Source: Gigaspora rosea (Eukaryota > Glomeromycota > Glomeromycetes > Diversisporales > Gigasporaceae). From it: 64,000 nucleotides of DNA. Position numbers and translations under genes: made by a program. Below are positions 11,971 through 23,725 of the stretch, one piece after another. Under the pieces are notes generated by a model, which ran no database searches, had not been told where the DNA came from, and saw only the letters and a program-made list of their open reading frames with translations. Each line of letters starts with the position of its first letter. Positions within the stretch are counted from its first letter, which is position 1. The stretch spans positions 842,954 through 906,953 of the forward strand of contig QKWP01000003.1 of NCBI GenBank assembly GCA_003550325.1, read 5' to 3'.

Positions 11971-12300
11971 AGGGTTTGTATATAGCCCAGGACGTGAAAT
12001 GTCATTATTAATGGAGGAATTGGTATAATAGAAAGTATCAGTTTTCTACTTTGTGTCTTTTTTTTTTCTTGTTTTAAATACTATGACTTTTTCTTGTAGG
12101 TTTGGGAATGTGGAACGGCGCCGGTAATGGAGGAGCTGGTATAACGGGAAGTACCAGTTTTCTACTTTGGGCCTTTTTTTTTCTTGTTTTAACTATTACT
12201 TCTTTTTCTTGTAGGTTGCATTTAGCCTGTGAACGTGAAACGGTGCAGGTAATGAAGGAACTGGTATAACAGAAGGTACTGGTCTTTTTATTTTGTGAGA
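11971..12300. repeat. Three tandem copies of an intron-like 117-125-bp unit
   Basis: Anchors GGAATTGGTATAA, GGAGCTGGTATAA and GGAACTGGTATAA start at 12015, 12132 and 12257. Two unit junctions read TTTTTCTTGTAG|GT..., a strong pyrimidine tract with AG, and the next unit opens with GGTAATG, a possible donor. The unit therefore looks like an intron of about 90 bases plus a mini-exon of about 25 bases, amplified in tandem. No open frame ties the mini-exons together. Confidence 0.6.
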
Positions 12301-12841
12301 GAAAAAAGAATTATTATTACTATTATTACTTGGTTTTTACAGATACAGTGACAATTAACTATTCCCAAAAAATCAATAGAAATCATAGTAAAGTATGTGG
12401 GATTGATCAAAGATGAAATCAAAGGTATATTTAAACAATAGTATTATCTTTTGGTATTCACAGCAGAAAAACTAATTTTTTTTAAGCCTCTATAGCAACA
12501 ATTTTTTCCAATTTTTATCATATTTTGATGCGTTAATGTATGTGTACAGGTTTCATGATCAAATGAAAATGAAATTATAATGAACTAGTGAAATGTCAAA
12601 ATTGATCAAATGGTATAACACATGGTTATTAATTCATCAATAAATGAGAGTCCGTCCATTTCAATTACTATTCCATTTTCGCAATGATATTATAACCATT
12701 CTATTCATATGGTCATGCCAGGTGATTTTCAATATATACAAAATCATATGTTTAATTGATGTGGTTAAAATTTGACTTGGCTAAGTCAACTATTAATTTC
12801 AGTTTTTAGCTGGGGCCGATTTTCTTTAAAGGATTCAATTA

Positions 12842-14332
12842 CCGTAGTGCACTGACCAAAGTACCCCGGGTCTAATACAATCTAACCAAAAAAAACTTAT
12901 AAAATACCCGTAGGTCTCTTGATCGGTGATGGGTATTTTGCGAAGAGAGGTCTTTTGCTAAGGGGTATTTTGTGTGGGGGTAACCAATGGTGGGAATAAA
13001 AAGTAAAATTCCCATGGTAGAAAAAACTGGGAATTTACTTTTTATTTCTGCCATTGCATATCTGCATATATACACATACCCACTATACTTACCTACCCAA
13101 AAACTATCTATCTGCCCCATCCTTATACCTGAAAAAATTAATTTGCCCATCTATCCACCTGTTATCTACCTAATATCTATTCACCCGCCCGTAAAAGCAC
13201 CTAACTACCCAAAGAAAAAAACAAAAAAATACAAATAAAAATAAATAAGTAGATAAATAAAAGAGCGAAACATTAGCTTAAAGGTAATTTAATTAATAAT
13301 TTAAATTAAAAATAAGAAAAAATGTAATAAAAATAAAAATATAATTTAAAAAATATATAATTTAAAAAAATAAATAAATAAAAACATAATTTAAAGAATA
13401 ATAATAATTAAAAACATATAATTTATAAAAAAATGATCAAAAAAATTAAGAATTAACATCGAAAAAAAATTAAATAAAAATAATAAAAAAAGCAAAAAAA
13501 AANNNNNNNNNNNNNNNNNNNNNNNNNNNNNNNNNNNAAAAATAAAATAAAAAAAAATTAATAAAACAAAAAAAAAGAAAAAAATCAATAAATAAAACAA
13601 AAAAAAATAAAAAAATGAAAAAAATAAACAAAATAAATAAAAATAAAAATAAATAAAAAAACAAAAAAAAAAAAAATAAAAAAAAAAAAAATAAATAAAT
13701 AAACCGAAAAAAAAATAAAATAAACCAAAAATAAATAAAGTAAATAAAACAAAAAAAATAAAAACAAAAATAAATCAAAAAAAATTTAAATAAAACAGAA
13801 AAAAAAAATCAAAAAAATAAAATATACGAAAGATGAATCGGCATGTACATATGTACATATGTTCGTATATATGTACTAGAGCTTAAGTGCCAGTAAAACT
13901 TGCTGAGTTCTAGTATATACGTCGTATGTGCGTGTACAAAACCTGTTTGCGCATGTGCGTGAGAATATTTTTTTAAAACATAATACCCGATAATAAGCTA
14001 CCTCTACTATCAGGCATAAAAAAGTTAACAGTATTAAACAATATTATATTTTCAACTGTTCATTTTACAAAACTTGGTACAATAATTCTACATTGACAGT
14101 TTACAAGTACCAAGAAGTTATTAAATATTTTATAATAGCATTCATTTGGTAATGTTATCATATTAGGTATTGTGCAGTATAAAATACCCAGGTCTTATAC
14201 AAAAATCCCGTCTTTAATAATTATAAAATATCCGGATATTATTCTTGGCAAAAAAAAAGTGCTATACAAAATACTCAGGTACTTCTCATAGGGGGTATGA
14301 GAAAAGGGGGTACTTTGGTTAGTGCACTACGG
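12842..14332. mobile_element. TA-flanked element with CCGTAGTGCACT ends, ~1.49 kb
   Basis: Ends are CCGTAGTGCACTGACCAAAG and CTTTGGTTAGTGCACTACGG, near-perfect inverted repeats of about 26 bp with a TA dinucleotide on each side, as in Tc1/mariner-type elements. The interior holds a hairpin at 12985-13060 (GGGAATAAAAAGTAAA with TTTACTTTTTATTTC), an A-rich tract at 13240-13830 with an assembly gap, and TATGTACATATG repeats near 13850. No transposase frame is present; the Phe-rich minus-strand frames are just poly-A read backwards. Confidence 0.75.
13503..13537. other. Assembly gap (35 N) in A-rich tract
   Basis: Thirty-five N sit inside a low-complexity AAAATAAA tract, so the real tract length is unknown. 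Confidence 0.99.
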
Positions 14333-14334
14333 TA

Positions 14335-15838
14335 TTCTGGTGATATAGCCATTAATGCAAATATACCCTTATACAATACGATTGGTTAGCCTTGTATATA
14401 TGCGTTATTTTCCAAAAAAATTTTATGATCCCGATTGCTGAAATCAATGCTAATTTTAGCAAGTTTTATTTTTTCGGGAAAACTATTTTGGAATTTTATG
14501 TGTGAAAACTTAATTTGAGACTGAGTAAAGAAAACAGAAAAGTTAACTTAAAAATCTCAAAAATTATTATCCATCACAAGTGCCCTGTACCTTTTTACCA
14601 ATCATATATTCCTGTAATGAAAAAATGATGTATACTTTTTTTAAATTGTTGCTATTTTCAAATTATAGACTGTGAGAATATAAATTGTAAATGTTTACTT
14701 GCTTGCTTGGCAAGTATGAGTATAGGGATGTTAAGTTGTTTGACCAAATTTTTAACTTATACGGGTATTGAAAGATTATCAATCAAAAAACTAGCTAAAT
14801 TAACAAATTATGTAGTGCACAGAACCCAAACAGTCTATTTTAAACATCTCGTATATATGAATTTACCTTTTAAAGGTATGTGTTTTTGAATATTACATAT
14901 TAGCATAGCGACTAAGAATATTACCGGTTAGCTTGTGCTTAAAACCAGCTGGAACTTTGTTCGGTGCATATTTAAATAAACTGATTTTTTGATATAAATG
15001 CGATCATATCGCTATTACTTTTTTTTTAATTAAAAAAAAATTAAAATGATTAATTGTCGTTACCTGTTACATTTACAGTTAAATTAACTTTTAATTAAAA
15101 AAAAAAGAAAATTAATTTTTGTTCACTACAAAAGAGGGGCAAAAAAAATTATAAAATGCATTCATCCGAACTTACTATGAATATTCACACATCCTTGCTT
15201 CGCTAACAAAAGAGAGGGCAAAAAAAAAAATTATATAATGCATTCATACATGCATACAATTTTTACTTTTACAACTAAAATTCTCGTAATCTTATGATTG
15301 GATCTGCATCATTTTTGTAGCGATCACTTTATTTTTGTATGAAACTTTCATACCAAATATGGAACATAAATTTGTATCGCATTATTTTGAGTACAATTAA
15401 AGTTGTTAGTGGAGTAACATACTCTGGAGCAAATTTATTACTTATAACCTGAGTTACTTCATATATGGAGTGATCTGGAGAAACCCAAATTGGATGCATG
15501 AAATTAAGATAGCGTATCTACAATTTCACAAGTATTTATTTAATAATACAATTCTGCAATACACAAATATCTAGTATGATATAGATAACAGATAATGATT
15601 TTTTAAATAGATAATCATCTTTAGATAAACAGATTATTTAGATCTAAACACTAGTAATAATAATAAGTTGAAATTTATAAAAGGAGTTTTAGGAATCAGT
15701 TTGTTAACAAGTTTAAAATAAAATTGTTAAAAAAATACTAATCTTTGATAGTATAGCTAAAACCCTGTGCACTCTACTATTATTAAATAAAATAAATCTT
15801 GTTTTAACCTGCTATATAAAATTATTATTTCAAATAAA
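14335..15838. other. AT-rich DNA upstream of the large pseudogene
   Basis: A short direct duplication at 15130-15170 and 15205-15250 shares ACAAAAGAG, GGGCAAAAAAAA and AATGCATTCAT. A 60-codon plus-strand frame at 14707-14889 is not recognised and could be chance. At 15813-15822 CTATATAAAA lies about 25 bases before the first ATG of the pseudogene; it may be an old TATA box, but the spacing is short. Confidence 0.4.
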
Positions 15839-16319
15839 ATGAGTTGTACTGAGTTTGCTTACTTAAATTTTGAGGAATATGATGATGCCTTTGAGGGAAG
15901 CAGTGAAGAAGAAATATTTGAAATTGGTCAAATTGCTTTTGCTAAAGCTCAAGCCTTGTTAATCAATGATGCAGAATATAATAAAAATTATGATATAGAC
16001 TGGAATGAAATAGAAGTAGAAAATTCTGATCTTTATAATGAACCTTTATCAACTATGCATAATGAAACAGATATTGTAATTAAAATATCATCTATACAAA
16101 GTTCAAATTTAATACTATATGTAGTTATTAATATTGCTAATAGTGAGATAAAACATTGCAATAGCACAACAAAATTACGCTGATTGGAGCAATTAATAGG
16201 AGCCTGCGAAGTAGATATAAATGCAATTAAAAATGCTGAATGTGCACCCGGAATATGTTATGCACATTTTATGTATGATCAGAATAAGCTTCATGATCAA
16301 GGTGAAAAACAAAAACATT
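15839..16319 (+). pseudogene. Large multi-copy glomeromycete-type gene, segment 1 (N-terminus)
   Basis: The ATG at 15839 opens a frame reading MSCTEFAYLNFEEYDDAFEG, acidic at first, interrupted by TGA at 16181-16183 and continuing in frame as LEQLIGACEVDINAIKNAEC to TAA at 16319-16321. This is the start of a gene of about 1,070 codons that runs to about 21960 in five pieces. From memory it belongs to a large family of unknown function, repeated many times in Rhizophagus-type genomes; that was not searched. Decay is by in-frame stops, single-base indels and two clean insertions. No conserved catalytic domain is recognised. Confidence 0.75.
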
Positions 16320-16667
16320 AATTGAGCTAGGTGATGCCCATTATCATAACTGCCTTTTTTGCAATAAAACAAAATGTTTTTTATTTGTGATGATTGTTGT
16401 AATCAAGTACCTTGTGTTAGTCTTTTTAAATGTTCTACATTTACAGAAGGATTTATTACACAAAAATCATCTTCAAGTCATCAAGCACGTTATATCTGCT
16501 CAGAATATTTTTATAAAGAAGGTGGACATTTTTATGAAAGAGGTGGTGCTAGTAAAGTAGTTCTACCATGTACTGAAATTGGAAAACATCATGATGATAC
16601 AAGTGATGCACTAAAATATAGGGAGGCGGATAACATTAGTAGCAAAATCAGGAGATCAAAGTTATAA
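16320..16667 (+). pseudogene. Large pseudogene, segment 2 (Cys/His-rich, zinc-binding-like)
   Basis: A frameshift near 16320 moves the coding sense to a frame reading LIELGDAHYHNCLFCNKTKC, and a second near 16374 moves it on to FICDDCCNQVPCVSLFKC. Further on come ARYICSEYFYKEGGHFYERG and a TEIGKHHDDTSDALK segment, to TAA at 16665-16667. The clustered Cys-x2-Cys and Cys/His spacing suggests a zinc-binding module in the intact protein, a view from motif pattern only. Stop codons and shifts show it is dead. Confidence 0.65.
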
Positions 16668-18098
16668 GAAAAACTTCTTTTATTAATAACTCTAGCACTA
16701 GTCATTTTTGACAATAAATTAGATCAAAGTCTATAGGAAACTGAAACAAAAAAACTTCCAAGTAAACTAGCTGTTAGAATAACAATAAAACTGAAAAAAA
16801 TTGAATTAAATAAATTTATGAAAGAGATTCCTCATATAGTAACTCCTGAAAAAGCTTTAAAAATGAGTAAAAAATTAGAAAAAGAAATTTTATCTTCACA
16901 TTCTAAAATTAAAAAAAATATTGATCAATTAGAAAACCCAAGCTCATATGAGAATTATTTTAATTCATTACCTAATACTATTTGCAACTTTTTTCAAGCT
17001 CTTATTACAGTACTACAACAACGAAAACAAAAGGTTGCTAATAAAAAAAGACATCAACGTGGGCTTCTTCCAAAGCCACTTAATACAAATCAAATTTTAA
17101 AAACTACAGCTTTATTATTTTCTATGTTGCTGACTATTGCTTTTCCTGGAATAAAAATATGGATTACACATATAATATTATTAGTCTGTCAAAACCCAAA
17201 ATTATTACCACGTTTACGAGAAATTCTCCGTTCAGCATGTATTATATCTTATACTAAACTGCATGAAAATTGTCTTCAAGAATCCAGAATTCAAAATGCA
17301 GACCCTAAAAAGAATTTGATAAAAGGGCCAAATATTTGGAATTTGGCAGTGATTGACAACATTGATTTTAAAGCCTCTACATTTTCATATAACAATATTT
17401 TTGATACTAAAAGAAAAACTTCACATACAACTTTAAAAATAGTATTTCAATTTACACTTACTACATTTCTTGACAACCTTGCTAAAAGTAAAAATTTCAA
17501 TGATTTACCACTATTTGGGGAAACTTCAACTACTGACAATCTTTTAATAATGTATAAAACTATTTTAAACAAATTGTTAGAAACTCAAAAAAATGATTTT
17601 GATATGGAGGATGTACATTTAGAAATTACCAACAAAATACCTATAGGTTATAATATTTTACCTCCAAATGTTGTAATATTAAAACCTGGTAACCCACCCA
17701 ATTGTGATGAAAATGTTCATGCTGCATGTGAAATATATCGTGATGATTTAGATCTTGATAGTAATGACAATCTATATATTGCATATAATCAAGCAATTTT
17801 TGGAAGATTAATTTCTTACAAAGAAGCTAATAAAAATGTTTGACTTCTTTTGGGACAGTCGTATACATCTAAAGACATGCGCAGTACTTTAATTACAATA
17901 TTTTCAGGATATGGAATATTTAATCTTGCAGCAGTACTTGGTGCAAAATACTTAGACAAATTTGAACGTGTTGTTGATTATCGAGTAACATGCTGTGTTT
18001 TGGAGCTAATTTGGATTGTAGTTGGAATTGCATTATGTCAGTATGTAAATGACAAAAATGAACCCATGATTGATATTTTAAATGGTAATAATCAATTA
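16668..18098 (+). pseudogene. Large pseudogene, segment 3 (central 430 codons)
   Basis: One frame runs from 16374 through 18098 with stops only at 16665 (TAA), 16734 (TAG) and 17841 (TGA). It includes ETKKLPSKLAVRITIKLKKI, a Lys-rich helical stretch, then NIWNLAVIDNIDFKASTFSY and a PPNVVILKPGNPPNCDENVH loop. After the TGA it resumes as LLLGQSYTSKDM, followed by a hydrophobic stretch LELIWIVVGIALCQY. The ASP-ASN-ILE-ASP-PHE patch is, in my memory, a hallmark of the family. The segment stops at GNNQL, exactly where a MITE has inserted; the reading after excision is L-VKVWYLFF. Confidence 0.75.
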
Positions 18099-19044
18099 GG
18101 GGAGCATCATTTATCATCTGATTTTTAGGATAGGGGAGAGGGTCAGAAAATTATCAGGTCCTAATAGCAGATAACTTTTGATTGGCTAAAATTATTAAAA
18201 ATTTTAAAATTTTTAAACTTTAATATTAAATAACTCTTGAACTAGCGATCCGTTTTGGATGATTTTACTACCAAAATGTTCACCTCAATAAGACGATTCC
18301 AATAAGCCTAAAATCATCAAAATCTAATCTCAGGATCCCAAGATTGTTATGGTTTGTATTGCTTTAACTTATTATTTTCGTATATATTAAAAATTATTAT
18401 TAAAGATCTTATAAACTTTAATATTAAATAACTCTTGAACCAGTGATCCGATTTGATAATTTTACTACCAAAATGCTCGTCTCAATGAGATGATTCTAAT
18501 AAACCTAAAATCGTTAAATTCTGATCACGGGATTCAGAGATCGTTATAGATTTGTATTATTTTTAATAGATTATATTAAAATAACACAAATCTATAATGA
18601 TCTCTGGATCCCGTAATCAGAATTTAAAGATTTTAGGTTCATTAGAATCGTCTAATTGAGACGAGCATTTTGGTAGTAAAATTATCCAAATCGGATCACT
18701 GGTTCAAGAGTTATTTAATATTAAAGTTTATAAGATCTTTAATAATAATTTTTAATATATACAAAAATAATAAATTAAAGCAATACAAAACTATAACGAT
18801 CTTGGGATCCTGTGATTGGATTTTGATGATTTTAGGCTCGTTGGAATCGTCTCATTGAGGCGAACATTTTGGCAGTAAAACATCCAAAACGGATCACTGG
18901 TTCAAGAGTTATTTAATATTAAAGTTTAAAAATTTTTAAAATTTTAATAATTTTAGCCATCAAATCACAGTATTTGATGATCAGGTGGGGGTAGGGAGGG
19001 TAGCCTCTTAGTAGCAAAAAATCAGATGATAAATGGCGCTCCCC
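18099..19044. mobile_element. PIF/Harbinger-like MITE, 946 bp, inserted in the pseudogene
   Basis: Ends are GGGGAGCATCATTTATCATC and GATGATAAATGGCGCTCCCC, with a 3-bp duplication TTA at 18096-18098 and 19045-19047. Almost the whole element is one long inverted repeat whose arms share ACCAAAATG, GACGATTC and ATCACTGG-like words. It has no coding capacity. A second copy at 58109-60209 comes to the same length once its own insertions are removed, and 47471-47898 is a shorter relative. A three-base TWA target with GGG-type ends is the PIF/Harbinger pattern. Confidence 0.85.
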
Positions 19045-19334
19045 TTAGTGAAAGTTTGGTATCTTTTTTTTGTTGGATGGAGTACTTTGTGGGACATAAA
19101 ATTGGAATTAGGAATGGAAATTACAGAATGCAGATAGCAAACTTGTCTGCATTTGCACTTCTTTTTTCTGCAGCTAGAAAGTTTAAATATGCAACTTCTT
19201 CAGCACACTTTTTGGCACAAGTTTATGATGATCCACAGCTAAACAAATTATTACAAAATATATGTTCTGTAAACCTTACAAGAGAAAATCATTTTTTAGG
19301 TTTTGATAAAGCTCCTAAAACCTATAGTATAAAA
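19045..19334 (+). pseudogene. Large pseudogene, segment 4
   Basis: Directly after the MITE the frame reads VKVWYLFF in phase with segment 3, loses one base in a T run near 19060, then continues as WMEYFVGHKIGIRNGNYRMQ, a LSAFALLFSAARKF stretch and ICSVNLTRENHFLGFDKA, ending KTYSIK at 19332-19334. There a Helitron-like element starts; the next codon of the gene is found at 21271. Confidence 0.75.
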
Positions 19335-21270
19335 TCTAATATATTAAAATCTTTGATGTTCCTTCTGTCTGACATCATGTGATCATTATTTGGTTTGATT
19401 TTCAGACTGATCTGGGATTGACTATCAGGTAAACACGTAATATGTCAATCTATGATGCGTCTATAGCTGATATTGTAAAAAATGATGTTAGCTTCTATGC
19501 CCCTCAGTAAAACAACATATAAAAAAGTAAGAAATACGCGATTAGGTGTGGTTTAGAATTTCAGTCTAAATTAAGCTTAATTTAGGCTGAAATTCGAAAT
19601 AACTCTCTATGCGGTTATACGGCAAATATAAAATAAAAAAATAATTTAAATTAAAAAATCAAATAAAATACAGTAATTTAAATAAAATAAATTATTTAAA
19701 AAAAAAAATTAAAATTAAACCGAATTAAAAAAATAAAGATAATTTAAAAATAAAAATAAACTAATTTAAATAAATAAAATAATTTAAAAATAAAATTAAA
19801 CCAAATTAAAAAAATAATAATTTAAAATTTAAAAAATCAAATAAAAAACAAATTAAAAAATAAAAATAAAAATTAATTTTAAAAAAAATGGTAAAATTAA
19901 AACGAATTAAAAAAATAAAAAAGAAAAAAATAATTAAAAATATAATTAAAATGAATTAAAAAAATAAAATATTTTAAAAAAAATGAATAAAAAATCTCTA
20001 GACTAACTTTTACTTTAAGTATTTCATTATAATAGATTTATATATAATGACATAGTGATGTGTCATTTATATGATGTCTGAATTTTTTTAGTGTACAGAC
20101 GTACAGTACGTACAGTACGTACAGTATGTACAGTATGTATAGTTGTATAGTGTGTATAGTATGTAAAATATGTATAGTATGCATATGATTTATAAACTAT
20201 TTATATACAAAATTTTGCAAGGAATAAATTTGCTTAGAAAATAAAAGGCAGTTTCATAAGGGAAAATTTAAGATATAAATAGTTTGATGATTTGTTCTAA
20301 AATATTCTAAAATTTTTTTTTGCATACTGTACTATACGCGGCACATCACTATTTACACATTAAAAATTAGTTTGTTCATTTTTTGTTTGTTTCATTTGCC
20401 CCTCACTGTCTTTCTTCCAAGAGTCCTAAAAAGTAATATTAACTGAAAAATTAACTTTAAACGGCCATACTAAGGTCGAACAAAGCTCTAAGATAAGTAT
20501 ATGCTTTTATTGCCAGGTTGTAATGTTCTTGGGGTTAATGTTGGAATAATACTAATCCACTTATTTTCTATTTTAGGTTCTGATAATTGGATTCGATCGA
20601 TACGACTCTTAATATTGGGCATATGACTATATGGTTCTACGGGACCTTTAAATCTTGGGTAATTCGATAGATGCATCAATCGGGTTTCCAATTAAGACAA
20701 GAAATGCCATCAGAAATCGAAATCACGGGATCAAATAAGGCAAGTCACGAGGTTTGGCAGATGCAATTGTTTGATAAATGATTAGTTTTAATCAAGGATT
20801 TTTATATAAAAGGGTACTGAATTTTAATCGATACTCTTTCTTTTCTACTACGAATATGGGTTGTTTTTACTACTATTATATTACGATGAATGATTATTTG
20901 GTCTTCTCTGTATATGTGATCTCTACCCTAGATAATTTGTAACGTGAAATTCGCACTTTTTAATGTATACTAAAAATATTCTAGATACATATTCCATTGC
21001 AATTGCCATATAAGTAAAAATAAAAATAAATTGGGTCAATTACTAATCAGTAAATTTTTAAATAATGAATACAGTAATTTAGATAAATATTATTAATAAA
21101 AAAATATTATATAAATATTATTATAGTTTACAAGATTAAAATTATAGTTAATAAAAAATAATTATATATCGTTTACTAATAAGATGTATAAAAATATACT
21201 AAGCTATATACTGTATACTTACAACTAATAATTGCAAAACCCGTCGTTTAACAATGGGTCCAGTATCTAG
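19335..21270 (+). mobile_element. Helitron-like element, 1,936 bp, inserted in the pseudogene
   Basis: It starts TCTAATATATT after a host A and ends in CTAG before a host T. Eleven bases before the end is a small hairpin, ACCCGT...ATGGGT (21239-21259). Start TC, 3' hairpin, CTRR end and A/T insertion without target duplication are the Helitron signature. Removing it joins ...ATA AAA to TTT ATT AAA with frame kept (YSIK-FIKQNLT). Inside are a hairpin at 19543-19600, an A/T tract at 19620-19990, TACAGTACG repeats at 20095-20170 and an open frame at 20488-20691. No Rep/helicase is present, so it is non-autonomous. Confidence 0.75.
20488..20691 (-). pseudogene. Possible captured coding fragment inside the Helitron
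   Basis: A 67-codon frame begins METRLMHLSNYPRFKGPVEP and later has SEPKIENKWISIIPTLTPRT. It is richer in G+C and in Pro/Arg than the rest of the element. Helitrons often carry host gene pieces, so capture is a reasonable idea. The protein is not recognised, and chance cannot be excluded at this length. Confidence 0.3.
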
Positions 21271-21965
21271 TTTATTAAACAAAATCTTACTTGAAATTTT
21301 ATTGATTAGCAAACTATGATGCTAAAAATTAAAGCAGCCCAAAGTTAAAGAAATCAATTATCAATGCTTTTTGCAGAATATACAGATGATATTGTGGCTT
21401 GCCAAAGTAATCGTGCAATTAAATCACGCAAAGATTTACTTTGGTCCTTGGTTACAAAATTATTATCTGCTTTTAATGATCCAAATCCTGCTACACACCA
21501 TTTATTTAAAGATGCACTAGAAATAATTGAAAATAGCATTAACAAAATTTTTTCTTTTTATGAAACTGGCAAATCACTATTTGAAAAAGTACTTGTACAA
21601 GATGTATACAAAACTGAGTCCCAAGTAGCTTCTGGATGGCATTCATGAGATGTAAATACCTATACTTATGAACAATTAGAAAGTGCAAAGAAACAAAAAA
21701 CTAACCAAATTTGCAACCTTGTTCAAGAATCAACTATTCAACAAAATGCATCAACTTCACTATCTGAAACTAGTCTTCAAAAACAAATACGTCGCATTAC
21801 TTCAGAGCAGAAAAAGCTATACTTGCTCAATTATTTAATAATAAAGAAAATTTGTCTGAAACTATAGTTACAAAGTTTTTTGGGAACTTCAAGTAATCTC
21901 ATTAGATTGAACAACAGAAAGAATTAAAATGTATTGGAGAAATAATTGACATAAAAAGCAAAAAT
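21271..21965 (+). pseudogene. Large pseudogene, segment 5 (C-terminus)
   Basis: Coding sense resumes at the Helitron border as FIKQNLT, with stops TGA 21292, TAG 21307 and TAA 21346 in frame, then SMLFAEYTDDIVACQSNRAI, DPNPATHHLFKDAL and a TGA at 21646. In phase after that come DVNTYTYEQLESAKKQKT and TSLQKQIRRITSEQKK. Two further frameshifts lead to an end like TTERIKMYWRNN near 21950, again split by TGA codons. Sequence after 21965 is non-coding. The acid-then-basic C-terminus with a Trp-x-x-Asn patch resembles a DNA-binding tail, but that is a guess. Confidence 0.7.
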
Positions 21966-23725
21966 AAATACTGTAATACTAATATACAGTATAACAATCA
22001 AAATAGTATAATGAATTTTCTAAAATCTAATAAGGCTATACAAATTTATGTAATTGGTTTTTATATTCTAGCCAAGTTAGTAAAGTAAGATTTGAATTTT
22101 TTTTTTAATATAGCTAACTAACAGAAACTTTCTATTTGACAATTGTAATATAAAGTAATACATAACAATTTTGTATATCAAGTATTTGTAATTGTTTAAT
22201 TTTTTTTTTAAATTAAATTTTAAAATTTTTTTATATACTTTTTTTGCATTTTGTTATTATCTTTTTCTTTTGTTATTTTAAGATATATATAAGTTTTAAA
22301 CCCAATATTTGGGTTTAAAATCTTTGGTACTAATCTAAAATCTAAGGTTTAGATTCAAAAGCTTTAATACTAATTTGAATAGTATTTAAGTTTGAAATCC
22401 TTAGAAGCTAAAATAAATAACTACAATAAAAAAATAGACAAAAATTATTGTCATGCCTAATATTTAAATTTGGGGTCTTGATTTAAACTAAAAACCCTGC
22501 TAAAATCTAAATATACTCTTTAAATAGAGCCTATTACAATCCATTTAAAGTTTTATAACAACTGTCTCTACATCATATGCTACCTATTATTAAAATTGAA
22601 AATGTTGCATAGAATTTTTTTCAAAATTCTAATAATCTGTGCAGATTGTAAAAAAGTGAATAAAAATAAATTATATACTTGCCTAAATATTAAATGCTAG
22701 TTAAATTTTTATAATTTAAAAGAATACATTCGAATTAGAGATGGGTTTCATGCATGATTCCTCAATCATGTGCATAAATGCACATTAATGTGCATGTTTC
22801 CAAATCATGCGCATGTTATCCCATCAAATTTTTATATAGAAAAATTAAATATAAAAATAAGTATAATTAACATTCTAATCTATCTATATACTTCAATTCT
22901 GGGTCCATTCACTTTAACACTTTGATTGGTTGTATCCTAAAAATGTGACCTAAATGTGGGGAAACTAACAGAAATACATATGATTATAACAATTGTCATA
23001 GTCGAGTAATTATAACATTTAAGTAATTGTTATATCATTTTTTAATCCCTTATTAAACAACACAAAATTACAAAACATGAATTGCTAAATTTACTTTTGT
23101 TGCTTGATTGCCTAATATTTATAAACTATAGTCATATCTCTGTATAATCACTCTATTTGGCTAGCATTTTTTGGTGATTAGATAGAGGTGTGATTAAGTA
23201 GAATTACATCTTTACAGTTACACAATATAAAAAATATATTTAATGTGATCTTAAAAAGTATAATTTTTTTTTTAAAAAAATTAAATAATCTATAAATAAA
23301 CCAAAAAAATTTTTGCAGTTATAATGAAAAGATTAAAATTAAATGCAGTTTTTTATTTAATTTAACCTTCTAAAGCCCACTTGTACTATTTAATATTCTA
23401 TCCTATTTTGAAAAGGCTATCCAGGATTGAATTCAGATTGCTTTAACAAATTATAATTCGAATTTTTAATTTGGATTAGTAATTCGAATTAATTTGAATT
23501 CAATTAAAGAAATATTTTTCAAAAACTAGTACAGTATTTCGATCCTAGTCCTAGGCGTTGACGAAGTCATGCTAGGGTTATTATCACAAGGATCACTATT
23601 TGTGGCTTACAATGAATTTGGCTTAAATGCATTATACGAATTAAATATTATAAAATGGAGGCTTGCATAAAAACAATGGATATGCATATGATTGTATGCA
23701 TGCCAAAGTGAGGTATTCGGTCAAC
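21966..23725. other. AT-rich non-coding DNA with three small repeat features
   Basis: A stretch at 22470-22600 (GGGTCTTGATTTAAAACTA-like, CCCTGCTAAAATC, CTACATCATAT) has matches at 31050-31105 and 31917-31985, where the two halves lie about 810 bases apart. Positions 22760-22810 repeat ATGTGCAT and ATGCACAT palindromes. A block at 22905-22970 (TTTGATTGGTTG, TGTGGGGAAAC) resembles the tandem unit at 42612-42872. Positions 23125-23220 have ends like pogo/Tigger elements (ATCTCTGTATAATCACTC). No gene. Confidence 0.45.

Noticed and set aside
13391-13778. Phe-rich minus-strand frames over the A-rich tract and N gap
   Set aside because: These are low-complexity AAAATAAA sequence read on the other strand and run through unknown bases.
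15839-21965. TGA read as tryptophan (altered genetic code)
   Set aside because: TGG is used for Trp in the same frames, and TAA, TAG and frameshifts also occur, so ordinary pseudogene decay is simpler.
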